Shown here: positions 1 to 9,078 of the stretch, piece by piece | How positions within the stretch are numbered: position 1 is the first letter of the stretch | How the letters are laid out: every line of letters begins with the position of its first letter | From: Jiella pelagia | GTDB taxonomy: Bacteria; Pseudomonadota; Alphaproteobacteria; Rhizobiales; Rhizobiaceae | DNA length: 64,000 nucleotides | Direction: 5' to 3' | Assembly (NCBI RefSeq): GCF_026898155.1 | Contig: NZ_CP114029.1 | Location: forward strand, 4,568,001 to 4,632,000 | Position numbers and translations under genes: made by a program | The notes under the pieces: generated by a model | The model's input: only the letters and a program-made list of their open reading frames with translations | The model's database searches: none | What the model was told of the DNA's origin: nothing

Positions 1-740
1 AAGACTGCGCCGACGGCGGAGGCCTCTGTCGGTGTGAAGGCGCCGGTATAGATGCCGCCGATCATCAGGATGGCGAGGCCGCCGGTCGGGAGCGCCCGGA
101 TCGTCGCCCGCCGCCGCTCTGCCGAGCCGATCTTCGCCGAAGGGCGGTATTCCTTCGAGAAGAAGGAATAGGCGACGGTGAAGAGGCCGAACAGGACGAG
201 CAGCAGGATGCCTGGGCCAATGCCCGCGAGGAACAGCTTGCCGATGCTTTCTTCGGTGATGACGCCATAGACGATCAGCGGGATCGACGGGGGAATGAGA
301 ATGCCGAGCGTGCCGCCCGCCGCCAAGAGACCGAGGGTGAAGGACTTGCCGTAGCCGCGGGAAGTCATTTCCGGCACGGCGACGGTGGCGACGGTGGCGG
401 CCGTCGCAACCGAGGAGCCGGAGATCGCCGAGAAGATGCCGCAGGAAGCCAGCGCCGCGATGCCGAGGCCGCCCGGCCAGTGCCCGACCCAGCTCTGCAG
501 GGCGTCGAACAGATCCTTGCCGACGCCGCCCTTCAACAGGATGTTCGACATCAACAGGAAGAGCGGGACGGACAGGAGAATGAAGTTGTCGAGGGCGCCG
601 TGGAGGTTCTGCGCCACCATGATCAGCGGCAGGCCCTTGAGGAACAGCATCACCGTACCGAGGCCGGCGAGCGCGAAAGCCACTGGCAGGCCGCAAAAAA
701 GCAGCGCCAGCAGCGCGACGACGACAAGGACGAGCGTCAT
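1..740 (-). CDS. dctM: TRAP transporter large permease (DctM type), partial
   Basis: Large membrane subunit of a tripartite ATP-independent periplasmic transporter, which uses an ion gradient to import a small organic acid delivered by its DctP binding protein. Only about the first 246 codons are present; the gene runs off the left edge of the window. Visible are a series of hydrophobic helices and the conserved DctM stretches GIFSAISGSSVATAAT (residues 101-116) and GGTLGILIPPSIPLI (142-156). The ATG at 740-738 overlaps the stop of the upstream dctQ as ATGA, so the two are translationally coupled. Substrate cannot be told from sequence; the GntR regulator and the sugar-acid genes nearby suggest a sugar acid or carboxylate. 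Family assignment is secure. Confidence 0.93.
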   Translation of the reverse strand, partial: MTLVLVVVALLALLFCGLPVAFALAGLGTVMLFLKGLPLIMVAQNLHGALDNFILLSVPLFLLMSNILLKGGVGKDLFDALQSWVGHWPGGLGIAALASCGIFSAISGSSVATAATVATVAVPEMTSRGYGKSFTLGLLAAGGTLGILIPPSIPLIVYGVITEESIGKLFLAGIGPGILLLVLFGLFTVAYSFFSKEYRPSAKIGSAERRRATIRALPTGGLAILMIGGIYTGAFTPTEASAVGAV

Positions 741-1321
741 TCTATCAGCGTTCCATCGGAGGCCGGGGCATGCTCGCCGGCGGGCGTGAATTCCGGCGCC
801 GGCACGAAGGGCAGGCGGATGAGGTCTGCCAGCGCCTGAATCGCAAGGAGCGCGAAGCCGACCACGACCGGCAGCTCCGACACCCAGTTCGGCATCTCCA
901 GCATGGTCGGCTGGCGGCGTCCGAGCCGGATCGAATCCATCACCGTGTCGAAGCCGTAGATCACCGCAACCAGAGAGAAGGCGAGAATGACGAGAAGGGC
1001 GAAGGCCTCGGCGGCGCGCCGCACGCCCGGTCCGGCCAGGGCCAGGACCGCGGTGATGCGGATCATCTGCCGCTTGCGCAGGACATAGGCCATGCCGAGA
1101 TAGGTGAACCAGACCTGGCAGGCGATGGCGACGTCCTGGGCCCAGATCGTCGGTGCATTGAAGACGTAGCGGAGCGCCACGTCCATGAACAGCATCAGGG
1201 CGATGGCGATGACGAGACCGTCCCCGAGCGCGGCGCAGGTCGAGCCGATCCCGTCGATCGTCTTTAGGATCGGATTGCCTCGCACCGTGCTCGAGCCGGC
1301 GGTCCCGTCATTGCGTGTCAT
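737..1321 (-). CDS. dctQ: TRAP transporter small permease (DctQ type)
   Basis: Small membrane subunit of the first TRAP system, 194 residues with about four hydrophobic segments (near residues 25-50, 60-80, 100-125, 150-175). The pattern of a short loop with WAQDVAIACQVWFTYLGMAY after the first helix is typical of DctQ. It lies 12 bp after dctP and its stop overlaps the dctM start by ATGA, giving the standard dctPQM order in one transcript. The C-terminal tail after the last helix is slightly longer and more acidic than usual. No catalytic role; it holds the DctP docking surface together with DctM. Confidence 0.9.
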   Translation of the reverse strand: MTRNDGTAGSSTVRGNPILKTIDGIGSTCAALGDGLVIAIALMLFMDVALRYVFNAPTIWAQDVAIACQVWFTYLGMAYVLRKRQMIRITAVLALAGPGVRRAAEAFALLVILAFSLVAVIYGFDTVMDSIRLGRRQPTMLEMPNWVSELPVVVGFALLAIQALADLIRLPFVPAPEFTPAGEHAPASDGTLIE

Positions 1322-1333
1322 CGTGCGTCAGGC

Positions 1334-2333
1334 TCAGCGCATCGCCTTGACCTGGTCGACGAGTTCCTTGCCGGCCTCGCCTGCCGACTCGATGTAGGCG
1401 TCGACGGCGGGAGCCGCGGCTTCCTGCCAGGCGGCGATCTGTTCCGGCGTGAGGTTCTGGACCTTCATCTCGGTCTCGTCGGCGATGAATTTCTCGGAGG
1501 CGAGGTTCTCGTCCTTGGTCTCGGCCCGCATCTTCTCCTCGGCCTTGAGCGCGGCCTCCTGCATCCAGCCCTTCTCCTGATCGCTCATGGCGTCGAAGGT
1601 CTCGTCGTTCATGACGACGAGAAACTCCGTCTGGGCATGGTTGGTGATCGTCACCCAGTCCATGACCTCGAAGAGCTTGCGCGACTGGATCGCGGTGGTG
1701 CCGGTCATGCCGACGTCGACCGTGCCGCGCTGATAGGCGAGGAACTGCTCGGAACCGCCGATCTTCACGGGAACGCCGCCGACGGCGTTGATGAAGTCGC
1801 CGGACGGCTTGCCGAGGACGCGGACCTTCTTGCCCTTCATGTCGTCGGGGGCCTTCATCGGCACCTCCTTGGACAGAAGCTGCACAGGGCCGTAATCCTG
1901 CCACCACATCACGCGGGTGCCGGTCTGGCGGATCAGCTCGTCGAGCTTCTGGCGGACCGGGCTGTCGGGGCCGGCTGCCTTGGCGAGGGTTTCATAGTCC
2001 GGAAACATGAAGGCGACCGAGAACAGGCCCGTCGCCGGGACGGTGGCGGCGTATTCGTCGATCAGGACAAGCCCCATGTCGATGGCGCCGGAGGCGACCG
2101 CCTGGGGCACTTCGCTGCCCTTGTAGAGCTGGGCGGAATCGTAGAGGCTCGACCTTGATCTCGCCACCGGAGATCTTCTCCACCTCGTCCTTGAAGTAGA
2201 CGATGTTCTGCCCGACCGGATGGTTGGTCGGCACCTGCAGCGACAGGCGCAGGGTCCGCTCGGCATAAGAGTGGACGGTGGACGCGGCGAGAGCCGCGAC
2301 GGCGATCAAAGCCGTCTTCGACCAATGGTTCAT
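1334..2333 (-). CDS. dctP: TRAP transporter solute-binding protein (DctP type), apparent frameshift
   Basis: Periplasmic binding protein of the first TRAP system. The start ATG at 2333 follows a GGAGGA ribosome site by about 6 bases. Residues 1-24 form a signal peptide (ends HSYA); the mature part has the DctP fold, with family-typical GTVDVGMTGTTAIQ (around residue 200). As written the frame breaks near codon 62: the plus strand reads GAGGCTC at 2144-2150. Reading that site as GAGCTC turns the sequence into ...KVELYDSAQLYKG and restores one continuous frame of 332 codons plus stop. I therefore regard it as an intact gene with a consensus error rather than a pseudogene. First gene of dctPQM, with a candidate GntR operator upstream at 2426-2437. 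Confidence 0.88.
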
Positions 2334-2425
2334 GATGTTCCTCCCAATAGGACAGTTCGAACCCTCGGCGGCATCCTCATGTCGCAAGGGTTCACGCCCC
2401 TCCCAGAGCGTAACGCATGGTGACG

Positions 2426-2437
2426 ATAGTATACAAT
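2426..2437. promoter_or_regulatory. Candidate GntR operator upstream of dctPQM
   Basis: The sequence ATAGTATACAAT is an inverted repeat of the form ATNGT-N2-ACAAT with one mismatch. It lies between the end of the GntR gene and the start of dctP. The same motif, as a perfect repeat, occurs upstream of the GntR gene itself (3204-3215). FCD-type GntR regulators commonly bind TNGTATACNA-like palindromes, so this is probably the site by which the adjacent regulator controls transport. Inference from motif and position only. Confidence 0.5.
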
Positions 2438-2448
2438 TTTCAGCGGTG

Positions 2449-3186
2449 TCAATCTTGCCAATCTTCTGCCACGGTGCCGAAGAGGCCTGCGTCGCGCAGG
2501 GCGGCACGATAGCCGGCATGGATCTGCGAGCGCATCACGGCGCCGGCCCCGTCGTCATTGCCGGCCTGCATCGCCTGGATCCGTTCGCGGGGGTGGCACA
2601 TGCTGCGGGTGATCTTGTCGGTCGTGCAGCTGCGACAGGTGCGCAGCACGACCGGGGCAGATGTGACGTCGGCCAGGTGCGGGGCCAGACGGGGATTTTT
2701 GGCCGCCTCGACGATGATCGCTTGAAAGCTGTGGTTCAGCGGCGTCAGGTGATCGCAGCGCCGGGGCTTGCCGACACGGTCCGCGGGGATCTCCTCCATC
2801 CGGTCGCAGAGTGCCGGCAGCGCCGCGATCGCTGGTGTCCCGATGCGACTGGCAGCACGCCGGACGGCATAGCCCTCGAGCTCCACCCGCAGGTCGAAGG
2901 CAGCCTCGACGTCCCTTGCGGTGAAAGCCTTAACCCGGCAGCCGGCATTGGCGACGCAGTCGAGGAAGCCCTCGTTCGACAGGCGCCGCAGGGCGTCGCG
3001 GACGGAGGTCCGGCTGACACCGGTCATGGCGGTGAGATCGGCCTCCAAGAGCCGCGTGCCGGCCGGCCATTCACCCGGCAATAGCCGGTCCCGGATGGCG
3101 GCACAAGCGATCTCGCCGGCGTGGCCGTGGAGCCGGTGCTTGTCGTGGTTGTCACCTTGAATGCACCGCCACGTCCTGCTCGTCAA
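2449..3186 (-). CDS. GntR-family (FCD) transcriptional regulator
   Basis: DNA-binding regulator of 245 residues. The N-terminal winged helix (about residues 25-90) includes the GntR pattern AGTRLLEADLTAMTGVSRTSVRDALRRL; the C-terminal half is an all-helical FCD ligand domain with conserved R/E and H positions (LRVELEGYAVRRA, LNHSFQAII). Such proteins usually respond to sugar acids or dicarboxylates and repress adjacent transport genes. It sits directly upstream of dctPQM on the same strand, and matching palindromes lie before both genes. One of the two intact GAGCTC hexamers of the window lies inside this gene (2878-2883). The start is set at the only in-frame ATG near the operator, though a slightly later start is possible. 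Confidence 0.85.
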   Translation of the reverse strand: MTSRTWRCIQGDNHDKHRLHGHAGEIACAAIRDRLLPGEWPAGTRLLEADLTAMTGVSRTSVRDALRRLSNEGFLDCVANAGCRVKAFTARDVEAAFDLRVELEGYAVRRAASRIGTPAIAALPALCDRMEEIPADRVGKPRRCDHLTPLNHSFQAIIVEAAKNPRLAPHLADVTSAPVVLRTCRSCTTDKITRSMCHPRERIQAMQAGNDDGAGAVMRSQIHAGYRAALRDAGLFGTVAEDWQD

Positions 3187-3203
3187 ACCTCTGTTCCGGC
3201 AAA

Positions 3204-3215
3204 ATTGTGTACAAT
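3204..3215. promoter_or_regulatory. Candidate GntR autoregulatory operator
   Basis: ATTGTGTACAAT is a perfect inverted repeat (ATTGT-GT-ACAAT) 18 bp upstream of the GntR start codon. It shares the motif seen upstream of dctP, which suggests autoregulation together with control of the TRAP operon. No binding evidence. Confidence 0.5.
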
Positions 3216-3539
3216 ACGGCCCATGTGATATCGCGCGTAAGCTTGCTTGAAGGGTAGGACGAGGATGGTCGGGCGGGCGACTGGCGAGAAGCTTCGTGCA
3301 GTGCGGGCGCGGATTGAGGGGGGCAATCGGCTCGGCGCCGGGGGCTTCGAGATGATCTCAACCGGCCTTCGGAAAAGTCGGGCGGATCAGTTCGAAGATG
3401 GTCCCCATGTCCGGCCGAGAAGTCGACGAAAGCCAGGAGCGATTCGGACCGGCTTGCCTTCGACCATCACCCGTGGCCCCATTCGGCGCTCGATTCGCGA
3501 CGTTCGCCTCGTAGGCCAGTCTCTTGAAAGGTCGGCGAC
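3216..3539. other. Intergenic region without a recognisable gene
   Basis: About 320 bp between the GntR gene and the idonate-dehydrogenase-like gene. A 98-codon open frame on the plus strand (3247-3543) has no recognisable domain, no clear ribosome site and the arginine-rich composition of a shadow frame. I see no hairpin or repeat in it. Confidence 0.5.
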
Positions 3540-4586
3540 CTAGGCCGCACCAAGCTCAAGCTGTACCTTGACCGCCTGGCTCCGATCGCCCGCAACTGCG
3601 AAGGCCTCGGCGAGGTTTTCGAGGCCAAAGGAGTGGGTCACCATCTTCGCGACGGGGATCGAGCCGGTATTGATCGCCCTGACCGCGTCTTCGAACTCTT
3701 CGTTGAAACGGTGGGTGCCCACGAGGTCGATCTCCTTGCCGACCAACAGATTTAGCGGAAGGGCAAGGTTCCCGGTCACGCCGACCTGAACGATCCGCCC
3801 GAGCGGACGGACGCTCTGGATCGCCGAGGCGAGGGCAGGTGCGGCGGCCGAGCATTCGAAGGCGATGTCGAAGTGACCCTTGTCGGCTGCGTAATCCGCC
3901 ATCGCGGCGGAGTTGGCTGCAACGTTGATGGCACGCGTCGCGCCCATGGCCTTGGCCACCGCGAGCGGCGCATCCTGCAGGTCGGTGACGACGATTTCGC
4001 TCGCGCCTTGAGCGGCGGCAACCGCCACGCAAAGTACGCCGATGGGTCCAGCGCCCGTGACGAGCACCCGCTTGCCAGCGATGTCGCCGGCCCGCTTTGC
4101 CGCATGCAGGCACACGGCCAGCGGCTCGGCGCAGGCCCCTTCCGCCAGAGAGGTCCGCTGGGCGAGCGGCACGCATTGCGCGGACGAGACCACGATCCGC
4201 TCACGAAACAGTCCCTGTTCGTGGGGAAACCGCAGGGCCGAACCGTTGAAGCGCATGGCCAGACAGTGGTTCGGATTTCCCTCCTGGCAGTATCTGCAGT
4301 GCCCGCAGGGCCTGCTTGGATTAACGGCGACCTTTTGGCCGACGGACAGTCCCGATACCCCGTTCCCAAGCGCTTCCACCGTGCCGGCGGCCTCGTGGCC
4401 GAGAATGATTGGTTCCTTGACCCGGATCGGGCCGAAGCCGCCGTCCTGGAAATAGTGCAGGTCCGAGCCGCAAATGCCGCCCGCGCCCATTCTCAAGAGG
4501 ACTTCACCTTCGCCGGGTGCCTTAAGGTCGACGGTGTCGAGGCGGATATCGTGTTCGGCGTGAAGCCGGGCGACGCGGGTTTCCAT
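3540..4586 (-). CDS. Zinc alcohol dehydrogenase, L-idonate 5-dehydrogenase-like
   Basis: NAD(P)-dependent medium-chain dehydrogenase of 348 residues, closest in pattern to L-idonate 5-dehydrogenases, which oxidise L-idonate to 5-keto-D-gluconate. The catalytic zinc site shows as GGICGSDLHYFQDGGFGP and GHEAAGTVE; the structural zinc cysteines as CGHCRYCQEGNPNHC (about residues 90-105); and the nucleotide-binding Rossmann turn as VTGAGPIGVLC. The ATG at 4586 follows the dctM stop by only 8 bp, so it is the last gene of the dctP-dctQ-dctM-idnD-like operon. This suggests the second TRAP system imports a sugar acid such as idonate. Other polyol dehydrogenases of the same fold cannot be excluded. 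Confidence 0.82.
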   Translation of the reverse strand: METRVARLHAEHDIRLDTVDLKAPGEGEVLLRMGAGGICGSDLHYFQDGGFGPIRVKEPIILGHEAAGTVEALGNGVSGLSVGQKVAVNPSRPCGHCRYCQEGNPNHCLAMRFNGSALRFPHEQGLFRERIVVSSAQCVPLAQRTSLAEGACAEPLAVCLHAAKRAGDIAGKRVLVTGAGPIGVLCVAVAAAQGASEIVVTDLQDAPLAVAKAMGATRAINVAANSAAMADYAADKGHFDIAFECSAAAPALASAIQSVRPLGRIVQVGVTGNLALPLNLLVGKEIDLVGTHRFNEEFEDAVRAINTGSIPVAKMVTHSFGLENLAEAFAVAGDRSQAVKVQLELGAA

Positions 4587-4594
4587 GGCTATTC

Positions 4595-5872
4595 TCAATC
4601 GAAGAGGACGGACGGCAGCCAGGTGGAGAGCGCCGGCACGTATGAAACGAGGAGGAGGATCAGGATGTTCGTCAGGATGAACGGCGTGATCGCTCGCACG
4701 ACCGGTCCCAGCGGAAGCCGCGCGATGTTGGCGCAGACAAAAAGGCAGACGCCGACCGGCGGCGTGGTCAGGCCGATCATGAGATTGAGGACGGCGAAGG
4801 TCGCGAAGTGAAGCGGGTCGATGCCGACGCTGGTGGCCAGCGTCAGAAGCGGCACGAACAGCACGATCAGGGCAGCGATCGTTTCCATGAACATGCCGAT
4901 GAACAGCAGGAACACGTTGATCAAAAGGATCACGACGAACTTGTTGTCGGTCACCGACAGGACGCTGGCGGCGATTGCCTGGGGAATGCGCTCGGAGACG
5001 AGAATCCACCCAAAGACATTGGCGAAACCGACCAGCGCCAGGATCGCGGCCGAGGCGACGGCGGAATCGACGATCACCCGCGGCAACATGCGCAGCGGCA
5101 GTTCGCGATAGAAGAAGGCCCCGACGATGAAGGCATAGAGGCTGGCGACGACGGCGGTCTCCGTGGGGGTGACCTTGCCGGACAGAAGACTGCCGACGAT
5201 CAGCCCGGTCATGAACAGCGCCCAGAAGGCGTTGAGGAAGGATTTGCCGAGTTCGCCGACACCCTGCCACGGCTGGCGCGGGAACCCCTTGCGCACGGCG
5301 ATGATGTAGACCGTGACCATCATCGCGAGACCGAGCAGGAGGCCGGGGATCGCGCCCGCCATGAACATCCGCCCGACCGAGATGCCCGAGAGCGAGCCGA
5401 CGATGATCATCGGCACGGAGGGCGGAATGATCGGGCCGACGGTCGAGGATGCGGCCGTGACGGCGGCGGAGAAATCCGCGGGATAGCCGGCTTTCTTCAT
5501 GCCGGGAATCATCACGCCGCCGATCGAGGCGGCATCGGCGACGGCGGTGCCGGAAATGCCGCCGAAGAGCATCGAGGCCGCAACGTTGGAAAGACCGAGC
5601 CCGCCGCGCAGCCAGCCGACGAGCGCGTTGGCGAAGCGCACGATGCGGGCGGTGATGCCCCCGTGGTTCATCAGATTACCGGCGAGGATGAAGCCGGGGA
5701 TCGACAGAAGGACGAAGACGTCCATGCCGGCATACATCTTCTGCGGGATGACCACGAGCGGAATGCCCGCCGCCAGCAGATAGGCGAACGAGGCGACGCC
5801 GAGCGTCACCGCGACAGGCAGGCCGATGATGAGCCCTATGACGAAGGTTCCGAGGAGAATTGCCAGATCCAT
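4595..5872 (-). CDS. dctM: TRAP transporter large permease (DctM type)
   Basis: Large membrane subunit of the second TRAP system, 425 residues, full length for the family, with about 12 hydrophobic segments. Conserved parts are GGISGTAVADAASIGGVMIPGMKKAGYP (about 105-132) and STVGPIIPPSVPMIIVG (around 143-160). It is preceded by dctQ with a 9-bp gap and followed 8 bp later by the idonate-dehydrogenase-like gene, so the four genes are one unit on the minus strand. Confidence 0.94.
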   Translation of the reverse strand: MDLAILLGTFVIGLIIGLPVAVTLGVASFAYLLAAGIPLVVIPQKMYAGMDVFVLLSIPGFILAGNLMNHGGITARIVRFANALVGWLRGGLGLSNVAASMLFGGISGTAVADAASIGGVMIPGMKKAGYPADFSAAVTAASSTVGPIIPPSVPMIIVGSLSGISVGRMFMAGAIPGLLLGLAMMVTVYIIAVRKGFPRQPWQGVGELGKSFLNAFWALFMTGLIVGSLLSGKVTPTETAVVASLYAFIVGAFFYRELPLRMLPRVIVDSAVASAAILALVGFANVFGWILVSERIPQAIAASVLSVTDNKFVVILLINVFLLFIGMFMETIAALIVLFVPLLTLATSVGIDPLHFATFAVLNLMIGLTTPPVGVCLFVCANIARLPLGPVVRAITPFILTNILILLLVSYVPALSTWLPSVLFD

Positions 5873-5881
5873 GGGTCTTGC

Positions 5882-6388
5882 TCAGGGCTCGAGTTCTGGC
5901 ATGGCGTTTGGACGCCCGTCGCTTTTGCCGGTCAGCATTCCGGCGATCCGCATCAGGGCGAAGATCGCCAGGACGGCGAGGAGGAAGAGGACGCTGGCAT
6001 GGATGAAGTCCATGCGGATCTTCAGGACCGGCGATGTCTGCCGAATACCGATCGAGGTGTAAAACCAGGCCGGCCAGATCAGCGCGATGCAGAAGGCTGC
6101 CGTAATCACCGCACAGGCCAGACGCAGACCGTAGCCGCTCCGCTCGGGAACGGCCTCCGAAACGATGTCGACATTCACCAGGTCGCCCGATCGCAAGGAG
6201 AGGCCCGTCCCGAAGGCGACCAGCCAGAGGAGAGCGTAGCGCGTCAACTCCTCGGTCCAGGGCGGGGAATCGTTGATGACGGAGCGACCAATCACCTGGG
6301 TCAGCACCGCAACGATGAGGACGGCGAAGGCGAGACCGGTTCCGGTCTTGCAGATGGCCGTCAGCGTGCGATCGAGTCGTGCGAGCAT
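5882..6388 (-). CDS. dctQ: TRAP transporter small permease (DctQ type)
   Basis: Small membrane subunit of the second TRAP system, 168 residues with four hydrophobic segments and the DctQ stretch WTEELTRYALLWLVAFGTGLSLRSGDLVNVDIV. It stands 9 bp before dctM. About 240 bp separate it from the dctP gene upstream, longer than in the first operon; I see no gene in that gap. Confidence 0.88.
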   Translation of the reverse strand: MLARLDRTLTAICKTGTGLAFAVLIVAVLTQVIGRSVINDSPPWTEELTRYALLWLVAFGTGLSLRSGDLVNVDIVSEAVPERSGYGLRLACAVITAAFCIALIWPAWFYTSIGIRQTSPVLKIRMDFIHASVLFLLAVLAIFALMRIAGMLTGKSDGRPNAMPELEP

Positions 6389-6630
6389 TGTCTCACTCGG
6401 GATGGAGAACGATGGACGAGAACGCCGTCACTGAAATGGTCGTCGGCTGCGCCGCTAAACGCTCGATCGTCCGCGTGTCGCGGAAGATCTGCCACGTCAT
6501 GCGAACGGTGAGAGACACTACCGGCAAATTCCACCGAGCGGCTCCCAAGCGGGAAAATCGCGGGAAGTAAGAGAAGGCCGCGGGCACGACATGGTACCCG
6601 CGAACCCTCATGCGCGTGCAGTCATTTCGC

Positions 6631-7606
6631 TCAGCGGTCGAACAGACCCTGGACCGTTTCCTTGATCTCGTCGTTCACATTGGCGAGAACGGCATCCTTG
6701 GCCTTCGCGGCAAAGGCTGCGTTGTCGACCTCGACGAACTCCATGCCCTTGTCTTTCAGCGTCTTGACGAGTTTCTCCTCGTCGGCGAGGAAAAGCTCAC
6801 GCTCGAAATCCTGCGCGCGCTTGGCAGCTTCCATCACCGCCTGCTGATCTTCTTCGGAAAGCTGGCTCCAGACCATTTCCGAAATCGTCAGATAGATCCA
6901 CGAACGGACGTGCTCGGTGAGGTTCACGTTCTTCTGCACTTCGGCGAAATTCGCCGAGTTGATCAGGGCAAGCGGGTTTTCCTGGGCGTCGATGGTACCG
7001 TTCTGCAGCGAGGTGAAGACCTCCGAGAATGCCATCGGCGTCGGCTGCGCGCCGAGTGCGCCCCAGGTGTCTACGAAGAGCGGGACGTTGGGCACGCGCA
7101 GCTTGAGGCCGTTCAACTCGTCCGGCGACTTGATCGGCCGGTTGGAGGTCAGGTTGCGCGGGCCGCGAGCGAAATAGGCGATTGGACGGATCTGCGCCTT
7201 TTCGATGATCTCCGCCTTGATCTTGTCGCCGATTTCGCCGCTGGCGACCTCGTCCATGTCCTCAAGCGAGCGATAGGCGTAAGGCACGGCGAGAAGAGCG
7301 GCCATCGGCGCCCAGTTCTGCAAGGACTCGCCGGTGATCGTCATGTCGGCGGTGCCGAGCTGCATGCCGTTGATGACGTCCATCTCGGCACCGAGGGACT
7401 CGTTCGGATAGACCTCGACGGCGATCCGCCCGTCGGTGAGGGCCGAGAGCCTCCTCGCCGAATTTCACGGCGGCCTTGTGCCAGGAGTTGTCTTCATTGG
7501 CGAGATGGCCGAGCTTCAGCGTTCTTTCCTGCGCCAAGGCCGAGCCGGAAAGAAACAACGCGGCGCAGCCCGCGACGATCGTGTGTCTGACGATGGATTT
7601 CAGCAT
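6631..7606 (-). CDS. dctP: TRAP transporter solute-binding protein (DctP type), apparent frameshift
   Basis: Periplasmic binding protein of the second TRAP system. The first 25 residues are a signal peptide ending SALA. The mature protein has the DctP fold with the conserved substrate-arginine region (LKLRVPNVPLFVDTWGALGAQP) and FSEVFTSLQNGTIDAQENP. The frame breaks near codon 52, where the plus strand reads GAGCCTC at 7447-7453; restoring GAGCTC gives ...KFGEELSALTDGRIAVEV and a single 324-residue protein. It is the first gene of the idnD-linked TRAP operon. Judged functional, with a consensus error. Confidence 0.88.
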
Positions 7607-8025
7607 TTAGGTTCCTCCCGTTTTGCCGATGTTCTTGCGACGATTGTCGCGGTGTTTCGTAGGCGTTGCAGTGATCCGCGGCAGCCGGGCCTCGCGGTAG
7701 CCGGATTTGTTCGAGAGAAGTTCGCCTCGATCGCATTCACGAAGTTGGATCGCTTGCTCGGCGTTTCCCTCGGTGACTGACGTCAGCTCTGACTGCGGTC
7801 ACCGGTTGGCTTGCGCCTTCGGCCGCCATCGCCCGGCTCGCAAGATCCACGTCAACCTACGCACCACACTACCATACTACCCGGAATAGAGGCTGTCTAG
7901 TACGACGAACGAGAAGCGCGACTGAGCAGGAAAACAGGAGGTCAATCGGCGACATACAAAATACTGACAAACTGTATGGCCTCCAGAGAAGCCAATTTCC
8001 GTCTCTTGCCACGACCATCGAGTAT
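7607..8025. other. Intergenic region, putative promoter of the second TRAP operon
   Basis: About 420 bp between the second dctP and the second GntR gene (both minus strand). It contains CTACCATACTAC at 7869-7880, which resembles the CTACCATGGTAG palindrome found upstream of that GntR gene and could be a weak operator. No other gene or repeat seen. Confidence 0.4.
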
Positions 8026-8790
8026 TCAAGGCTCGAATAGTTCGGGCCGTTCGGCGTGCAGGCGACGCAAGGTTCGCAGGATCTCCTTCAGGTGGACCGT
8101 CATGCAGGCTGCCGCCTCGTCGCGGTCTCCAGCCTCTATCGCCGCCAGGATCTTCACATGTTGTTCGTAAAGCTCCTCCAGGTGACCTTCCTTCGGCAGG
8201 CTCAGATAGCGGACTCGGTCCATCTGCAGCTTGACGCTCTGAATGACGCGCCAACTCTTTGGCAGGCCGGCTTCCTCGCAGAAGCTGCGGTGAAGCTTTT
8301 CGTCGAGATCCAGAAACAGGTCGCGGTCCAGATGTGCGACCGCTTTGGCTTGTTCGGCCAGATTTGCGCGTGCTGTCGCCAAGAAGCTTGCCGCACACCG
8401 CCCCGTCAGGCGTCGGACCACCGAAACCTCGAGCGCCTCTCGAATGAACTGCGCCTCTTCCACGTCCTGAAGCCGTATCGGCGCAACGAAGCTTCCCCGC
8501 TGCGGGAGGATGTCGATCAGCCCCTCATCGGCCAGACGGATCAGCGCTTCCCTGACCGGCGTCCGGCTGACGCCCAGTTCGATGGAGAGTTCCTTTTCGC
8601 TGAAGCTTTCCGACGGCAGCACGGCGAGGGTGGTAATCGCACGGCGCAGAGCCTCGTGTATCTGCGGCGTGATCGGCTGGCGGTGATTGATCGACCCGAA
8701 GATCCTGCTGGCAGCGGTTCGCTTCTGGAACGCGTTGCCCGCAGGCGATGAACCTTCGTCCGCTGGAGGTGTCGTCGATCCCATTCCCAA
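8026..8790 (-). CDS. GntR-family (FCD) transcriptional regulator
   Basis: DNA-binding regulator of 254 residues. The winged helix occupies about residues 40-105 (ELSIELGVSRTPVREALIRLADEGLIDILPQRGSFV), followed by an FCD domain with the metal-ligand pattern FLDLDEKLHRSFCEEAG and the late histidines EQHVKIL and MTVHLKEIL. Family members repress sugar-acid uptake and breakdown genes and release DNA on binding a pathway intermediate. It stands between the TRAP-idnD operon and the divergent ABC-uxuA operon, and a perfect 12-bp palindrome lies between it and the ABC operon, so it probably controls one or both. The first 35 residues are poorly conserved in character, so a later start is possible. 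Confidence 0.85.
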   Translation of the reverse strand: MGMGSTTPPADEGSSPAGNAFQKRTAASRIFGSINHRQPITPQIHEALRRAITTLAVLPSESFSEKELSIELGVSRTPVREALIRLADEGLIDILPQRGSFVAPIRLQDVEEAQFIREALEVSVVRRLTGRCAASFLATARANLAEQAKAVAHLDRDLFLDLDEKLHRSFCEEAGLPKSWRVIQSVKLQMDRVRYLSLPKEGHLEELYEQHVKILAAIEAGDRDEAAACMTVHLKEILRTLRRLHAERPELFEP

Positions 8791-8860
8791 TCCGAAGTTG
8801 ACGGCGCGAAGTCCCCATCTGGGGCATCGGCACCGGTCAGGTCAAGCAGCGATTGACATG

Positions 8861-8872
8861 CTACCATGGTAG
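8861..8872. promoter_or_regulatory. Candidate operator palindrome in the gntR/ABC divergent region
   Basis: CTACCATGGTAG is a perfect 12-bp palindrome between the minus-strand GntR gene (start 8790) and the plus-strand sugar ABC operon (start 9079). Length and position fit a GntR dimer site. A related sequence lies at 7869-7880 upstream of the second TRAP operon. Confidence 0.5.
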
Positions 8873-9078
8873 TGATTAGTTCGCCATCTGGCGTGCCTGC
8901 CGGCGGCTGTCCGCCGGGCTTGATGAAGGTTCGGAGGAGCCGCATTCGAGACGCGCAGCCGCAGGTGATCCGGTCCGGAGTGGTTTCCGGAACGGGAGGT
9001 CCTGGCGATCGCGTGATGGGAGCGCCCGTAGCGCAATCCGGGAGGGGTCGTCGGACCCGTCGCAATGGGAGGAATGAC

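Noticed and set aside
3247..3543. 98-codon plus-strand frame in the gntR/idnD gap
   Set aside because: No ribosome site, no domain and shadow-like composition.
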